Positions 51,742 through 60,225 are shown, numbered from the stretch's first letter. The stretch is 64,000 nt of DNA from Streptomyces broussonetiae (GCF_009796285.1 NZ_CP047020.1:6262001-6326000), one strand, 5' to 3'. Notes: generated by a model not told the origin, from the sequence alone. Numbers and translations: made by a program.

Positions 51742-53985
51742 GTGAAGCACCCCGACGACGACAACGAACTCTTCAACCGACTCGAAGCCGAAATGGCCGC
51801 CGACTCCCGCCCCGACTCGGGCGGTGAGGTGGTCGACCTCGACAAGGCCCGGTCGGCTCGCTCCGAGTCGGCCGATCCGACTGCCCGACCGGATGTCGAC
51901 CGGTCGCCCGACTCCGGCGCGGGCCGGGCGGGTTACGAGTCGGGCGACCCGACCGTCCGTGTGATGGTCGACCAGCCGACCCCGACCGCCACCGGTCCGG
52001 GCTACCTCGGTCGGCTCGCGGGCGCCCGGCGCCGGGCGGTCGTCCCGGTGTGGCTGCGCTCGGTGGCCGAGCTGCGCACGGCCGCAGGGTGGGTGGCCCG
52101 CCACTACGCGCACACCGCCGGGTACCACGCGCTGCGCGCCCCGGTCTACGCCGCCCGCCTCACCCTCCAGGCGCCGACCGGCACCGCCCGGTTCATCGGC
52201 GGCACCATGCGGTGGGTGGCCGACCGAGAGGGCGAGCCGGTCCGCCTGGCCGCGGTCCGCCGCGAGGACGCGGCCGAGTACCTGAAGCTGTCGCGGCAGC
52301 GCGACGGCCGGGTCCGGCTGCGGACCCTGGTGGCGGTGCTGGCCCTGTTCATCGGGGTCGGCGCGGCCCTGGCCATCTACGTGCTGGCCCCCGACTGGCT
52401 TCAAGCGGTGTCGGTGAGCGCGGTCGTGATGGCGCTCGGCTACGCGGGCCGTAAGGCGGACGCCCCGGTTATCCACAAGGCTGTGGAACTGCCGGACGCG
52501 CCCAAGCTCACCAGTGACATCGTGCTGCGGGCACTGGGTGCGCTGGGTATTCCGGCGATCAACCAGGCGCAAGGCAAGGGCCGGGACGGCTTCGCTTTCA
52601 CCGCTCCGATCACCCGGGACGGCCCCGGGTGGCGCGCGGAGGGTGACCTCCCCTACGGCGTGACCGTCACCGACGTCATGGACCGCCGCGAGCGGCTCGC
52701 GTCGGGGCTTCGCCGTCCGCTGGGGTGCGTGTGGCCGGAGTCGGTCCCGGACGAGCACACCGGCCGCTTGGTGCTGTGGGTGGGCGATCAGGACATGTCC
52801 AAGACCCCGGCGCCGGTGTGGCCGTTGGCCAGGTCGGGTGCGGTGGACCTGTTCAAGCCTGCCGCGTTCGCCACTGACCAGCGCGGACGCTGGGTCGAGG
52901 TCACGCTCATGTACATCGCGGGCGTGATCGGTGCGATCCCGCGCATGGGCAAGACGTTCTTGCTGCGTCTGCTCATGCTGATCGCCGCTCTGGACCCGCG
53001 TGCTGAGCTGCACACCTACGACATGAAGGGCACCGGTGACCTGGACCCGGTCGGCGACGCCGTGTCCTACCGGCACCGGGCCGGCGAGGACGAGGAGGAC
53101 TTCGAGTACGCGCTCGCCGACATGCGCGAGGTCCGCGGTGAGCTGCGCCGCCGCGCGAAGGTGATCCGCTCGCTGCCCCGGGACATCTGCCCGGAGTCGA
53201 AGGTCACCACCGAGCTGGCGAACATGCCCTCGCTCGGGTTGCACCCGATCGTGATCGGGGTGGACGAGTGCCAGAAGTGGTTCGAACACCCCAAGTACGG
53301 GGCGGAGTTCGAGGAGATCTGCACCGACCTGGTCAAGCGCGGCCCGGCGACCGGGATCGTGCTGCTGCTGGCCACGCAGCGCCCGGATGCCAAGTCGCTG
53401 CCCACGGGCATCTCCGCGAACGCGTCGGCCCGCTGGTGCCTGAAGGTCATGGGCCAGCTGGAGAACGACATGGTGCTCGGCACGTCCAGCTACAAGCGCG
53501 GCGTGCGGGCCACCATGTTCAGCTGGGCCGACAAGGGCATCTGCTACTTCGTCGGCGAAGGCGCGGACGCCCGCATCGTCCGCTCCGTGTTCGTAGACGC
53601 GGTGGCCGCAGAGACCATCGCCCTGCGCGCCCGCGCCGCGCGGGAGACGGCGGGCACGCTCGCCGGATACGCCCTCGGACACGAGCCCGAGGTGAGCGAG
53701 TCGGCCCGGTACGACCTGCTCGCCGACATCCTCGCCGTTGTCCCGGCCGAGGAACCCAAGGTGTGGTCCGAAACGGTCGTCGCCCGGCTCGGCGAGCTGC
53801 GGCCCGACGTTTACGCCGGGTGGGAGCCCGAACAGCTCGCCTACATGCTCAAGCCGCACGGTGTGCCCACCTTGCAGGTGTGGGGCAAGACGGAGTCCGG
53901 CAAGGGCGCCAACCGGCGCGGCATCGAGCGGGCCCGCATCACGGCTGCGATTGCGGAGCGTGACGAAAAGCGGGACGCGGGCTGA
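51742..53985 (+). CDS. traB: TraB/FtsK-like DNA translocase for conjugation
   Basis: Protein of 747 residues. A disordered N-terminus and two membrane segments (about 195-235) precede a FtsK/SpoIIIE motor: Walker A in GAIPRMGKTFLLRLLM (about 395) and Walker B HPIVIGVDECQKW (about 505), then LLLATQRPDAKSLPTGIS and SARWCLKV. A winged-helix-like C-terminus probably reads recognition repeats. In AICEs one such hexameric pump moves double-stranded DNA between hyphae. GTG at 51742 with GGAAGGA. An in-frame extension to 51499 overlaps the previous gene and was rejected. Confidence 0.93.
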   Translation: MKHPDDDNELFNRLEAEMAADSRPDSGGEVVDLDKARSARSESADPTARPDVDRSPDSGAGRAGYESGDPTVRVMVDQPTPTATGPGYLGRLAGARRRAVVPVWLRSVAELRTAAGWVARHYAHTAGYHALRAPVYAARLTLQAPTGTARFIGGTMRWVADREGEPVRLAAVRREDAAEYLKLSRQRDGRVRLRTLVAVLALFIGVGAALAIYVLAPDWLQAVSVSAVVMALGYAGRKADAPVIHKAVELPDAPKLTSDIVLRALGALGIPAINQAQGKGRDGFAFTAPITRDGPGWRAEGDLPYGVTVTDVMDRRERLASGLRRPLGCVWPESVPDEHTGRLVLWVGDQDMSKTPAPVWPLARSGAVDLFKPAAFATDQRGRWVEVTLMYIAGVIGAIPRMGKTFLLRLLMLIAALDPRAELHTYDMKGTGDLDPVGDAVSYRHRAGEDEEDFEYALADMREVRGELRRRAKVIRSLPRDICPESKVTTELANMPSLGLHPIVIGVDECQKWFEHPKYGAEFEEICTDLVKRGPATGIVLLLATQRPDAKSLPTGISANASARWCLKVMGQLENDMVLGTSSYKRGVRATMFSWADKGICYFVGEGADARIVRSVFVDAVAAETIALRARAARETAGTLAGYALGHEPEVSESARYDLLADILAVVPAEEPKVWSETVVARLGELRPDVYAGWEPEQLAYMLKPHGVPTLQVWGKTESGKGANRRGIERARITAAIAERDEKRDAG

Positions 53986-53992
53986 CCCTCAC

Positions 53993-54036
53993 GCGGTGCT
54001 AGGTCTAGCGGCACACGCCGCTAGACCTAGCACCGC
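53993..54036. repeat. 20-bp inverted repeat after traB (candidate clt or terminator)
   Basis: GCGGTGCTAGGTCTAGCGGC and its exact complement flank ACAC, 8 bp beyond the TraB stop. It contains CTAGCGGC and GCCGCTAG, which recur in the next palindrome. Confidence 0.75.
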
Positions 54037-54064
54037 ACCTATCGCCCCATCCGCGCTCTGATCA

Positions 54065-54085
54065 GGCCGCTAGTAGCTAGCGGCC
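54065..54085. repeat. Palindrome GGCCGCTAG-TAG-CTAGCGGCC
   Basis: Perfect 9-bp arms, 28 bp after the previous inverted repeat. Together they present four copies of the 8-mer CTAGCGGC in alternating orientation directly after traB, the place where the TraB-binding clt site is known in related plasmids. Confidence 0.6.
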
Positions 54086-54126
54086 CACCTGCGGAAACCC
54101 CTGAAAACCGCCTGGGAAGGGCCCCT

Positions 54127-54381
54127 GTGACCCCCATCCTCCTTGCTGTGGCCTGCCTGTCCATAGTCACTCTGAGTTACGGCGGGCTGTGTGCGGCCTC
54201 GCCGTTCGGCAACTGCCGCAAGTGCCGTGGCATGGGCCACCAGCTCAAGACCGACCGCAAGGGACGGCTCAAGCGCGGCAAGGACTGCCGTCGCTGCCAC
54301 GCGACCGGCAAGCGCATCCGCGCCGGCCGCTGGCTCTACAACCGCTGGGCCCGCATCTACCGCGCAGGCACCGCCGACTGA
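54127..54381 (+). CDS. Small membrane protein with DnaJ-type zinc motif
   Basis: Protein of 84 residues: an N-terminal hydrophobic segment (ILLAVACLSIVTLSYGGLCA), then CRKCRGMGH and CRRCHATGK, two CxxCxGxG-like zinc motifs. GTG at 54127. Small membrane proteins of this kind follow traB in many AICEs; a role in spread is inferred. Confidence 0.75.
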   Translation: MTPILLAVACLSIVTLSYGGLCAASPFGNCRKCRGMGHQLKTDRKGRLKRGKDCRRCHATGKRIRAGRWLYNRWARIYRAGTAD

Positions 54382-54398
54382 CCACGAAGGGACCACCC

Positions 54399-54596
54399 AT
54401 GACCCACAACCCCGAGCCCACCACGCCCCCGATCGTCATCGTCCACGACGAAGCCGCGGACCTCCTCAACCTGGCCCGCGCCGAACGCTCTCTGTCCGGC
54501 GAGCCGCCGGTCACCCTTGATGAACTCCGCCGCCTCATAGCCGAGATGCGCGCCCGCGCCGCCCACCTCGGCTCGCGCCCGGAGGCCGGCCGATGA
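54399..54596 (+). CDS. Small acidic AICE protein
   Basis: Protein of 65 residues (IVIVHDEAADLLNLARAERS; LDELRRLIAEMRARAAHLGS), helical, no family recognised. ATG at 54399 with GAAGGGA. Stop overlaps the next start (ATGA). Confidence 0.7.
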   Translation: MTHNPEPTTPPIVIVHDEAADLLNLARAERSLSGEPPVTLDELRRLIAEMRARAAHLGSRPEAGR

Positions 54597-54787
54597 CCCT
54601 CACCGTCTCGGCCGTGCTGCTCTTCGGTCTCGCCTCCGCCGTCGCCGTCAAGACCAGGTCCACCGGCGCGGGCGCCGCGGTGCTGCTGTTCCTCTTCGGG
54701 TTCTTCACCGCCGGGACCGGCGCCTACGGCCCGATTCACGACCTGGTGGCGTCCTTCGCCCGGTTCCTTACCCAGCTCGGCCACTGA
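54593..54787 (+). CDS. Small hydrophobic protein, putative spread protein
   Basis: Protein of 64 residues with two membrane segments (VSAVLLFGLASAVAVK and AAVLLFLFGFFTAGTGAYG). ATG at 54593 overlaps the preceding stop. Typical of Spd-type small proteins. Confidence 0.72.
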   Translation: MTLTVSAVLLFGLASAVAVKTRSTGAGAAVLLFLFGFFTAGTGAYGPIHDLVASFARFLTQLGH

Positions 54788-54800
54788 CCGGAGGCATCCC

Positions 54801-55397
54801 GTGAACGAACCCATCGTCGTACGGCACTGGGCTATCACCGCCGCACCCAAGGCCGCGCCCGCCGTCGCCACCACGACCGTGCTCGCCCTCGCCCGGATCT
54901 GGAACGCCAACGGCGCAGAACACTCCGTCGGCAACGCCGCCCTCATGACCGTCCTCGCCGCCGGAGCCGCAGCCGGAGGTGCCTCCCTGGCCCGCGCCGG
55001 TGAACCCGTGCTCGCCGCCACCGGCTACGCCGTCTCCGGCAGCCTCGCCCTCGCGGGCGTCGCCGGATACTCCGACGGCCTGTCCCTGCCGCTGCTGCTG
55101 TGGGCGCTCGCCACCGTGCTCACCTACTGCTTCACCGCCCGCCACTGGCGCCAGGACCGCCGCGACGCCCTCGACCACCAGCGCCACCTGAGCGAGCGAC
55201 GCGAGGAACACGCCCACCTCGAACGCGTCGAGACCATCCGCGCCGAAACACAGATCGAGATGGCCCGCGCCGGTACCGCCTACGCCGAACAGCTCGCCTC
55301 CGCACTCATCACGCGCGCCACGCTGCCCGGCTTCGACCCCACTGCCCTGGAAGCCGCAGGGCTGCCGGAGCTCCCGGCCGCGCGGGAGGGCCGGTGA
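54801..55397 (+). CDS. Membrane protein, putative spread protein
   Basis: Protein of 198 residues with three to four membrane segments in the first 110 residues (NAALMTVLAAGAAAGGASLA; YAVSGSLALAGVAGY; LLLWALATVLTYCFTA), then a charged helical cytoplasmic tail (RDALDHQRHLSERREEHAHL). GTG at 54801 with GGAGG. Overlaps the next gene start by 4 bp. Confidence 0.75.
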   Translation: MNEPIVVRHWAITAAPKAAPAVATTTVLALARIWNANGAEHSVGNAALMTVLAAGAAAGGASLARAGEPVLAATGYAVSGSLALAGVAGYSDGLSLPLLLWALATVLTYCFTARHWRQDRRDALDHQRHLSERREEHAHLERVETIRAETQIEMARAGTAYAEQLASALITRATLPGFDPTALEAAGLPELPAAREGR

Positions 55398-55909
55398 CGT
55401 TCGAGATCCGCGTCATCTGCGACCCGGCCGACACGGACCGCGTCGCCACCGCACTCAATGCCGCGTTCGACACCGGCGCTGTGCGTGACTACCCCACCCG
55501 CGACGGCAAGCGTCGGCGCTTGTACGTCACCGCCGACCACCGCAGCCCGTGCCCCGACCTGGTTGAACACGAGCGCGCCCGTAACCACGCGGCCTACATC
55601 GGCGCACCTGACCAGCGCACCGAGCTGGACTGGCTGATTGCCGAGTCCAACGCCGGCAGGTGCGACCGGAACTGGTGGCTGCGCCGCGCCGCCCTCGCCG
55701 ACCGGTTCCACCCTGACGAACAGGCCGTCTACGTCGCCCGCGCCCTGATCGCCCTGGACGGAGCGGACGTGACGGACAACCCCCGCGACTACGTCCGCAA
55801 GCAGTACGCCCGCTGGATCACGTGCGTCTGCGACGGCATCGGCGAGGGCTCCTGCCCCCGTCACCCCAGCCCTGACCACGAGCCCGTCACCGACTCCGAA
55901 AGCGAGTGA
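55394..55909 (+). CDS. AICE protein of unknown function
   Basis: Soluble protein of 171 residues. An N-terminal ferredoxin-like strand pattern (FEIRVICDPADTDRVATALN) is followed by a helical part with LIAESNAGRCDRNWWLRRAA and a Cys-containing end (ITCVCDGIGEGSCPRH). No family recognised. GTG at 55394 overlaps the preceding stop (GTGA); the SSB gene starts 5 bp after its end. Confidence 0.72.
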   Translation: MTFEIRVICDPADTDRVATALNAAFDTGAVRDYPTRDGKRRRLYVTADHRSPCPDLVEHERARNHAAYIGAPDQRTELDWLIAESNAGRCDRNWWLRRAALADRFHPDEQAVYVARALIALDGADVTDNPRDYVRKQYARWITCVCDGIGEGSCPRHPSPDHEPVTDSESE

Positions 55910-55914
55910 TCCAC

Positions 55915-56394
55915 ATGTCCGTGGGAGAGACCCCGCTCACCATCGTCGGCAACCTCACCGACGACCCCGAACTCCGGTTCACCCCCAGCGGCGTGGCCAT
56001 GGCAAAGTTCTCCGTCGCCTCCACCCCGCGCAGCTACGACAAGACATCCGGCCAGTGGCAGGACGGCACCGCGATGTTCCTGCGCTGCACCGCATGGCGC
56101 GACCTTGCCCAGCACATCGCCGACAGCCTCACCAAGGGCATGCGCGTGGTCGTCACCGGCCGCCTGCGCCAGCACAACTGGCAGACCCCGGAGGGCGAGA
56201 ACCGCTCCATGCTCGCTCTGGAGGTGGACGACATCGGCCCGTCCCTGCGCTTCGCCACCACCACCGTCACCCGCGTCCAGCGCACCAACGGCGCCGCCCC
56301 GGCCCCGTCTAACGGTGGCTGGTCGACCAGTCCCGGGGCTCCGGCGACGTCCGGTTGGGGCGCGCCGTCGACCGGTGACGAGCCGCCGTTCTAG
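55915..56394 (+). CDS. ssb: Single-stranded DNA-binding protein
   Basis: SSB of 159 residues. An OB fold opens with ETPLTIVGNLTDDPELRFTP and continues with GVAMAKFSVAS and GMRVVVTGRLRQHNW. The disordered Gly/Ser/Pro tail ends DEPPF, close to the acidic DDxPF tip that recruits partner proteins. It is an element-borne copy serving AICE replication beside the primase. ATG at 55915. Confidence 0.93.
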   Translation: MSVGETPLTIVGNLTDDPELRFTPSGVAMAKFSVASTPRSYDKTSGQWQDGTAMFLRCTAWRDLAQHIADSLTKGMRVVVTGRLRQHNWQTPEGENRSMLALEVDDIGPSLRFATTTVTRVQRTNGAAPAPSNGGWSTSPGAPATSGWGAPSTGDEPPF

Positions 56395-56400
56395 ATGCGC

Positions 56401-56442
56401 CCGGGGTGGGTGCCGTCTCGCCAAAGCCTGCACCCACCCCGG
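56401..56442 (+). ncRNA. Conserved AICE hairpin, copy 3
   Basis: Perfect 12-bp stem CCGGGGTGGGTG / CACCCACCCCGG with the 18-nt loop CCGTCTCGCCAAAGCCTG. It shares the loop with copies 1 and 2 while seven or so stem pairs are changed on both sides. A pyrimidine tract ending GTCCCTCC and the AAGGA...AGGAG ribosome site of the primase follow. Confidence 0.75.
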
Positions 56443-56481
56443 TTTCCCTCGTCCCTCCAAGGAACAAGGAGAACCACCAGC

Positions 56482-57384
56482 ATGACTCAACCGCGCCCCC
56501 ACGACCAGCTCGTCTCTGCGCTCGACGCCGCGTCGCGGGGCTGGCACGTCTTCCCCCTCATCCCCGGCGACAAGCGCCCCGCCGTCCGCGACTGGGAGAA
56601 CCGCGCCACCACCGACCTGGACCGCATCACCCGGTGCTGGACGCACGGCGCATACAACGTCGGGATCGCCGCTGGCCCCTCACGGCTGGTCGTCGTAGAC
56701 CTGGACACCCCCAAGACGCCGGACGACACGCCGCCGGCCGCGTGGGCCCTGCCCGGCGTGAGTGACGGCGCGGACGTGCTCGCGGTGCTGTGCGAGCGCC
56801 ACGGCCAGCCCTTCCCCTGCGACACCCACACCGTGCGCACCTGCCGCGGCGGTCTGCACCTGTACTTCACCGCCCCCACCGACGGCGAGCCCCTGCGCAA
56901 CACCGCAGGGGACAAGGGCAACGGGCTCGGCTGGAAGGTCGACACCCGCGCGGCAGGCGGCTACGTCGTCGCTGCGGGCAGCACCGCGATGGGACGCGCC
57001 TACGCCACCATTCACTACGCCCCCGTGGCCCCCCTGCCCGACTGGCTCGCCACACTGTTGCGCCCGGCGCCCCTGCCGCCGCAGCGACCGGTCACGGTCC
57101 CGCTGACCACCGGCGACCGACGCGGCAAGTTCCTCAGCGCCGCGCTCAACGGCGAGTTGGCCCGCGTCACCGGCTCCGGCCCGCACGAGCACAACAACGC
57201 GCTCTACCGCGCATCCGTGGCCCTCGGACAGCTGGTCGCCGGGGGAGAGCTGGACACGTACGAGGTGACCGAGAAGCTCACCGAGGCAGCGCTCAGCGTC
57301 GGCCAAGGCGAGCGCGAGGCACGCCGCACCATCGCTTCCGGCCTGCGCGCCGGTGCCAACCGCCCCCGGCAGGTCGCTGCATGA
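56482..57384 (+). CDS. Bifunctional primase/polymerase (prim-pol)
   Basis: Protein of 300 residues with an archaeo-eukaryotic primase-like prim-pol domain (about 10-205): ASRGWHVFPLIPGDKRPAV, YNVGIAAGPSRLVVVDLDTP (catalytic Asp pair), RTCRGGLHLYF and KVDTRAAGGYVVAAGS. It initiates replication of the excised element with the ATPase encoded next. ATG at 56482, 39 nt after hairpin copy 3. Its stop overlaps the next start (ATGA). Confidence 0.9.
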   Translation: MTQPRPHDQLVSALDAASRGWHVFPLIPGDKRPAVRDWENRATTDLDRITRCWTHGAYNVGIAAGPSRLVVVDLDTPKTPDDTPPAAWALPGVSDGADVLAVLCERHGQPFPCDTHTVRTCRGGLHLYFTAPTDGEPLRNTAGDKGNGLGWKVDTRAAGGYVVAAGSTAMGRAYATIHYAPVAPLPDWLATLLRPAPLPPQRPVTVPLTTGDRRGKFLSAALNGELARVTGSGPHEHNNALYRASVALGQLVAGGELDTYEVTEKLTEAALSVGQGEREARRTIASGLRAGANRPRQVAA

Positions 57385-58412
57385 GCGCCAACGCGATTCC
57401 CCCGCTGCATCTCTACTCCGTGCCCAGTGACCCCGAGGCGGGCCCCCGGGAGCTGCCGAAGCGGGAGCGTCCGCGCACGGCGTGGACCGCGGATCAGCTC
57501 ATGGCCGCGGACTTCCCGGAGCCGAAGTGGGCCGTGCCCGGCATCCTCGCCGAGGGCGTCACCCTGCTCGCCGGACCGCCCAAGGTGGGCAAGTCGTGGT
57601 TGTCCCTCGGTCTGGCCCTCGCGGTCGCGGCCGGCGGTCACGCCTTCGACTCCGTCCCCGTCCAGGGCGGACCCGTGCTCTACCTCGCCTTGGAGGACAC
57701 CCCGCGCCGTCTCCAGACCCGCATGGGCAAGATCCTGGGAGGGCAGGCGGCCCCGGCCGGGCTGACCCTGGTCACCGAATGCCCGCCCTTCCCTCAGGGC
57801 GGCAGCGACGCCATCGCCGGATGGCTGGACCGCAACCCGGACGCCCGCCTGGTCGTCATCGACGTCTTCGCCAAGATGCGCGGCCCCGCCCCGCAGGGCG
57901 TATCCGCCTATGACGCGGACTACGTCGCCGTCGGCTACGCGAAACGGATCGCCGACCACTACGGCATTGCCGTGGTCCTTGTCCACCACGTCCGCAAGGC
58001 GGGGTCCGAGGACTTCCTCACGGAAGTGTCCGGCACGAACGGCATCGCTGGGGCCGCTGACGCCACGCTCGTACTGAAGCGGGCCCGTGGGCAGGCAGAT
58101 GGGATCCTGCACGCCACCGGACGCGACGTCGACGAAGCCGAATACGCGCTCAGCTTCCAAGCTGCCTCCGGTGCATGGCAGATGCTCGATGGGCCGGTCT
58201 CGGACCACACCATTGGCGACACCCGCGCCGCGATCCTGCGGTACGTCCGGGAGAACCCCGGCGTTCGGCCGCGGGACATCGTGGCCGCGCTGCCGGACAT
58301 CGACGCGGACACCGTTCGCCGCTACTGCTCGCGCATGGCAGAGGCAGGGCAGCTCACCAAGGGCGCCGGGGGTTGTTACTACCCGGACAGCCTTACCCCG
58401 GGGGTGTCCTAG
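57381..58412 (+). CDS. RepA-like RecA-fold ATPase (AAA_25)
   Basis: Protein of 343 residues with a RecA-fold hexameric helicase-like core: Walker A LLAGPPKVGKSWLSL, Walker B LVVIDVFAKM, and VVLVHHVRKAG. A C-terminal winged helix (IVAALPDIDADTVRRYCSRM) probably binds DNA. It acts with prim-pol and SSB in element replication. ATG at 57381 overlaps the primase stop. Confidence 0.9.
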   Translation: MSANAIPPLHLYSVPSDPEAGPRELPKRERPRTAWTADQLMAADFPEPKWAVPGILAEGVTLLAGPPKVGKSWLSLGLALAVAAGGHAFDSVPVQGGPVLYLALEDTPRRLQTRMGKILGGQAAPAGLTLVTECPPFPQGGSDAIAGWLDRNPDARLVVIDVFAKMRGPAPQGVSAYDADYVAVGYAKRIADHYGIAVVLVHHVRKAGSEDFLTEVSGTNGIAGAADATLVLKRARGQADGILHATGRDVDEAEYALSFQAASGAWQMLDGPVSDHTIGDTRAAILRYVRENPGVRPRDIVAALPDIDADTVRRYCSRMAEAGQLTKGAGGCYYPDSLTPGVS

Positions 58413-58491
58413 GTGTCCGACTGTCCGATCACCCGATCTGACCTGCGCGAACAGACCGGACACCCCCAAGCCCCCAGTGTCCGACTGTCCG
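58413..58491 (+). repeat. Two direct copies of GTGTCCGACTGTCCG
   Basis: Exact 15-mers at 58413-58427 and 58477-58491 lie in the gap between the replication ATPase and xis, with an inverted CCGGACACC between them. The same 15-mer is found inverted at 45047-45061 near the other end. Iteron-like. Confidence 0.8.
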
Positions 58492-58530
58492 ACTCTCGGT
58501 CCGCCAACGAATCCTGGAAGGGAGTCGAAC

Positions 58531-58716
58531 GTGGCGCGTGACGAAATGCTCACCATCTCCGACGTTGTTGAGGAAATCGGCGTTCCTCTGTCGACATTCC
58601 ACCGTTGGCGCCAATTGAGGAAAGGGCCGAGGTCAATCAAGCTCCCGAACGGCTCCGTACGGATTCGTCGCTCCGACTTGGACCGCTGGATTGCCACGTT
58701 GGAGGAAACCGCGTGA
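58531..58716 (+). CDS. xis: Excisionase-like HTH_17 protein
   Basis: Protein of 61 residues with a MerR-like helix-turn-helix: LTISDVVEEIGVPLSTFHRW and KLPNGSVRIRRSDLDRWI. It bends DNA and directs the integrase to excision. GTG at 58531 with GGAAGGGAG; its stop overlaps the integrase start. Confidence 0.9.
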   Translation: MARDEMLTISDVVEEIGVPLSTFHRWRQLRKGPRSIKLPNGSVRIRRSDLDRWIATLEETA

Positions 58717-60194
58717 ACAACCGCACGACCGGTGCAACTCAGGGCGCTCACGGAAGTGGGCGCCCTGGGGGCAGCAAGGAACGCGTCTTCTCCAATGACG
58801 TCCGTGTATGGGGTGTCAGCAAGGTAAGGAGTAAGAGCGCCCCATATCAGCTCCGTTGGGCCGTTGCGGGCAAGCGCTGCTATGCATCGTTTGCCACCTC
58901 CACACTTGCCGACAATCGCCGTTCAGAATTGCGCCAGGCCATGCGCAGAGGCGAAGCATTCGATGTGGAATCGGGTTTGCCCGAGTCGGAAATTCGGCGG
59001 GCGGAAGCGGAGGCTGCTCAGACTGAGAAAAGGCCGGACCCCACTTGGTGGGAGTTCTCGCGGGAGTTCATGAAGCGTCGTTGGCGTACGGCGGCAGCGA
59101 AGACGCGGGAGGGGTTCGCCGACAGCCTTGCATCCGCATCTCTGGGGATGATGGGTGACAAGCCAGATGCCCCGAACCTCCGGCTTGTACGACGAGCCGT
59201 GAGGTGGGCCGTCGTACCGGCTCACGAGAATGAAGAGCCCCCGCCGGACCTCGAAAAGGTCTGCGCATGGCTCGCGGAGAACGCTCTCCCGCTTTCTGCT
59301 CTGAGGGAATCTGGCGTCGCCGAGGATGTCCATTATCGCCTGGCCTACAAGTTGGATGGCAAGTTGGCCGCTAAGGACACGTACAAGCGTCGTCGGCGCA
59401 GCTTCAATGCAGCCATGGCTTACGCGATACAGAAGGGGTATCTGGACGAAAACCCGATCGATGGGTTGGAGCGTTACGCCACTGCAAGCCATGGCGCGAT
59501 CGATCCGCGCGTACTGATGAACGCAGTACAGGGGCGCGAATTCCTGACGGCCGTCTCGTACGTTGGATCGGTCCACCGAAACCGGGGAAGACGTTTGGTC
59601 GCTTTCTTCGGCTGCATCCTCTACGCCGCGATGCGCCCGGCGGAAGTCGTGGGGCTGAGACTGGCAGACTGCCACTTGCCGGAGAAGGGATGGGGCGTGC
59701 TCACCCTTCGGGAGACGCGTCCCGTATCGGGCAAGAAATGGACCGACTCAGGGCAGCGGCATGACAAACGGGGGCTCAAGATGCGAGACCCCGAGGCGGA
59801 TCGTCCGGTGCCGATTCCGCCCATCTTGGTCGCGATGCTCCGGGCGCACGTGAAGGAGTTCGGCACCGCAGCCGACGGCCGGCTGTTCCAGAACGAGCGA
59901 GGCGGCTTGGTAGGCACCTCCAGCTACTGGCGCGTTTGGCAGGAGGCTCGCCCCTTCGCCTTCCCGCCGTACAAGGTCGCGTCCCCACTCGCCAGGAAGC
60001 CGTACGACGGCCGGGCCACGTGCATCACGGACTGGCTCCGCTCCGGCCTCCCTGTGGCGGAGGTGGCCCGCCGTGCGGGCACCTCCCCGGAGGTTATCGA
60101 CCGCCACTACGCGGGCTGTCTCGACAACAGCGAGGAGGAGAACAACAAGAAGATCGAGAAGGCCATGGGATGGGAGCCGCCGGATGCTGGGTGA
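58713..60194 (+). CDS. int: Tyrosine site-specific integrase
   Basis: Integrase of 493 residues, the usual AICE length. An N-terminal arm-binding part and SAM-like core-binding domain precede the catalytic domain: ILYAAMRPAEVVGLR (first Arg), GRATCITDWLRSG (second Arg), and RAGTSPEVIDRHYAG with the nucleophilic Tyr. It recombines attP with the tRNA-Arg 3' end. GTG at 58713 overlaps xis. It lies beside attR, as is normal for this class. Confidence 0.95.
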   Translation: MNNRTTGATQGAHGSGRPGGSKERVFSNDVRVWGVSKVRSKSAPYQLRWAVAGKRCYASFATSTLADNRRSELRQAMRRGEAFDVESGLPESEIRRAEAEAAQTEKRPDPTWWEFSREFMKRRWRTAAAKTREGFADSLASASLGMMGDKPDAPNLRLVRRAVRWAVVPAHENEEPPPDLEKVCAWLAENALPLSALRESGVAEDVHYRLAYKLDGKLAAKDTYKRRRRSFNAAMAYAIQKGYLDENPIDGLERYATASHGAIDPRVLMNAVQGREFLTAVSYVGSVHRNRGRRLVAFFGCILYAAMRPAEVVGLRLADCHLPEKGWGVLTLRETRPVSGKKWTDSGQRHDKRGLKMRDPEADRPVPIPPILVAMLRAHVKEFGTAADGRLFQNERGGLVGTSSYWRVWQEARPFAFPPYKVASPLARKPYDGRATCITDWLRSGLPVAEVARRAGTSPEVIDRHYAGCLDNSEEENNKKIEKAMGWEPPDAG

Positions 60195-60205
60195 GCCGTG
60201 CGTGG

Positions 60206-60225
60206 CTCACGCACTCCTCACGCAC
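60206..60225 (+). repeat. Arm-type sites near attR
   Basis: CTCACGCAC twice with an 11-bp period, the same arrangement and orientation as at 44882-44901. Confidence 0.6.

Noticed and set aside
54399..54787. Toxin-antitoxin pair
   Set aside because: The two overlapping small genes resemble the layout, but one is a two-pass hydrophobic protein within the spread gene cluster and neither has toxin or antitoxin motifs.
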